5,922 bases of DNA from Halovivax sp. (GTDB lineage Archaea; Halobacteriota; Halobacteria; Halobacteriales; Natrialbaceae): contig SLIS01000004.1 of NCBI GenBank assembly GCA_007135505.1, forward strand, positions 1-5,922. The letters run 5' to 3'. Of the stretch, positions 4,886-5,922 are shown piece after piece. Numbering within the stretch: the first letter of the stretch is position 1; each line of letters starts with the position of its first letter. A model generated the notes under the pieces. The model was not told the DNA's origin. It saw only the letters and a program-made list of their open reading frames with translations, and ran no database searches. A program made the translations under genes and the position numbers.

Positions 4886-5461
4886 TCAGACGGACCGACA
4901 GTCCGCACAGAGAAGTTGCCCGTTGGATTCGAATAGCGAGTCGGCCAGCGAGCCACAGGCTTCACAGATACTCTGGCTCGAGTATTCGGACCCGCCGTTC
5001 GACCGGTGCTGCTCCGATTCCATCGATTCCGCAGCCGCAACCGAGAGCCCTTCCCGGTCGGTCGTCGTGGTCGTTCCTGGAAACGATCCGGCGGCCGCTA
5101 TCACGTCACGCTGCGTGAGAATACCGACGGTGCCGTCCTCGTCTTCCACGACCAGATTTCGAATGTTGTCTCTGGCCATGATGTCGGCCGCGTCCGTGAG
5201 CGACCGATCCGGTCGGATCGAGATGACCGGACTGGACATCACTTCGCCGATTTCGACGGTGGCCGGATCGTCCCGGCTGGCTACGACCCCCAGAACGTCC
5301 CACTCGGTCATGATTCCGACCGTCTCCTGTCCGCGGACGACGAGCACCGACCCGGCCAGTTCCTCGCGCATTAGTTCGACGGCACCGAGTACACTGTCGG
5401 ATTCGCTGACACCAACGTACGATTTCGTCAAGACGTCTCTGACCGACAGTTCCGATTCCAT
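4886..5461 (-). CDS. CBS domain pair protein with C-terminal zinc ribbon (191 aa)
   Basis: Seen: CBS1 spans about residues 7-62 (SVRDVLTKSYVGV, ending GIMTEWDVLGVV) and CBS2 about 73-125 (EVMSSPVISIRPDRSLTDA, ending GILTQRDVI). A Thr/Ser/Glu-rich linker (about 126-164) follows, then a treble-clef-like or ribbon segment with C166-x2-C169 and C185-x2-C188. Known: CBS pairs form a Bateman module that binds adenosine nucleotides or SAM and regulates attached or partner proteins; zinc ribbons usually contact nucleic acid or protein. Inference: a ligand-sensing regulator, target unknown. ATG 5461 is chosen over GTG 5476 because a TTTTA box lies 28 bp upstream and CBS1 begins six residues later. It lies between GTP cyclohydrolase IIa and pgk, all on one strand, but the gaps and its own promoter suggest separate transcription. 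Confidence 0.93.
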   Translation of the reverse strand: MESELSVRDVLTKSYVGVSESDSVLGAVELMREELAGSVLVVRGQETVGIMTEWDVLGVVASRDDPATVEIGEVMSSPVISIRPDRSLTDAADIMARDNIRNLVVEDEDGTVGILTQRDVIAAAGSFPGTTTTTDREGLSVAAAESMESEQHRSNGGSEYSSQSICEACGSLADSLFESNGQLLCADCRSV

Positions 5462-5485
5462 GCCAGTGGCTAACACACAGGTGCC

Positions 5486-5493
5486 CTAAAACC
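5486..5493 (-). promoter_or_regulatory. Probable TATA box of the CBS-zinc ribbon gene
   Basis: On the minus strand this reads GGTTTTAG, centred about 28 bp before ATG 5461. It supports leaderless transcription and the ATG over the upstream GTG. The 5494-5701 stretch above it has a T6 run on the plus strand (5507-5512) but no visible gene. Confidence 0.5.
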
Positions 5494-5701
5494 TAGCCCC
5501 GGTACGTTTTTTGCCACGCACTGTGTATATCGAGAGGGTATTTCCCGTGTACTCCGAACCGGTGTCGCCCACCGCTCAGCCGGTGATACGAGACCGACCG
5601 TCTCTCCGACCGAGTGCGACTGGATTGGGTGACAATCGATTTTGTGGCTATTGAACGCTACAGGTCGCACTGGCGGAGACGAAAGTAGCGGGACGGATCA
5701 A

Positions 5702-5922
5702 CTACTGGTCGCTCCAGGCCAGCTCGACTCTGGAACCGTCGGCCCTGCAGCGTTCGAGTGCGTGCTTGGCATCCATTCCGGCCGTCTGTGCGGTTGCCGC
5801 CCGCCCGACGCCGACCCGGATATCGACGCCGACGCTCGAGTTGACGTGGTCGATCGCATCCTCGTAGGCGTCGCGATCCAGGTCCGGACACGTCGCGATG
5901 ATGTTGTCTCCGCCGACGAAAA
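5702..5922 (-). CDS. gch3: GTP cyclohydrolase IIa, C-terminal part (cut by the right edge)
   Basis: Known role: opens GTP to the formylaminopyrimidine nucleotide and two phosphates (EC 3.5.4.29), the first step of archaeal riboflavin and F420 chromophore synthesis. Seen: the last 72 residues before TAG at 5704-5702, read from the window edge. They begin FVGGDNIIATCPDL, continue DAYEDAIDHV and VDIRVGVGRAATAQTAGMDAK in part, and end HALERCRADGSRVELAW. The GGDN turn, the VGVGR strand and the AGMDAKHALE helix are the hallmarks of the C-terminal palm-like domain of this archaeal enzyme. The N-terminal domain lies outside the window. The next gene on the strand, the CBS-zinc ribbon gene, starts 240 bp downstream with its own promoter. 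Confidence 0.88.
   Translation of the reverse strand, partial: FVGGDNIIATCPDLDRDAYEDAIDHVNSSVGVDIRVGVGRAATAQTAGMDAKHALERCRADGSRVELAWSDQ

Noticed and set aside
1..5922. CRISPR array, insertion sequence or integrase
   Set aside because: No regularly spaced repeats, no transposase or recombinase motifs and no terminal inverted repeats with target duplications were seen; the two tRNA genes have no second copy of their 3' ends in the window.

Overview
The window looks like ordinary chromosomal DNA from a haloarchaeon (class Halobacteria), possibly a Natrialbales-like genus, although the genus cannot be fixed from sequence alone. The evidence is GC-rich, GTC/GAC-rich coding sequence, acidic proteins, a HalOD1 domain protein, an archaeal GTP cyclohydrolase IIa, and short T/A-rich promoter boxes about 25-30 bp upstream of start codons with no room for a leader. 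That last pattern is typical of haloarchaeal leaderless transcripts.

Layout. The left edge holds the first codons of an unidentified minus-strand gene (1-37). A repeat- and hairpin-bearing spacer follows (38-288), then tRNA-Leu(CAA) on the minus strand (289-371). Next comes a 43-residue CxxC/CxxC zinc-finger microprotein on the minus strand (450-581). It is divergent from a DUF309 protein on the plus strand (751-1233), which is followed by a helix-hairpin-helix plus RNase H-like (DEDD) nuclease-type protein (1406-2164). That gene converges on a minus-strand HalOD1 protein (2287-2574), whose upstream region (2575-3014) is AT-rich, contains palindromes and has no convincing gene. From 5922 down to 3015 everything lies on the minus strand: the C-terminal part of GTP cyclohydrolase IIa, a CBS-pair protein with a C-terminal zinc ribbon, phosphoglycerate kinase, a GNAT acetyltransferase overlapping the pgk end by 47 bp, and tRNA-Thr(UGU) 11 bp beyond the acetyltransferase stop.

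How the genes relate. Phosphoglycerate kinase (lower glycolysis and gluconeogenesis) and GTP cyclohydrolase IIa (first step of archaeal riboflavin/F420 synthesis) are core metabolism. The CBS-zinc ribbon protein between them is a probable ligand-sensing regulator with unknown target. pgk and the acetyltransferase are probably one transcript. The DUF309, RNase H-like, HalOD1 and zinc-finger genes are conserved-type haloarchaeal genes with poorly known function and no evident shared pathway.

I found no CRISPR array, intact mobile element, toxin-antitoxin pair or obvious new multi-gene system. The points most worth a second look are the unusual core of tRNA-Thr (G8, extended D stem), the basic zinc-finger microprotein, the AT-rich palindromic region upstream of the HalOD1 gene, the CBS-zinc ribbon fusion, and the compact pgk-acetyltransferase-tRNA arrangement.
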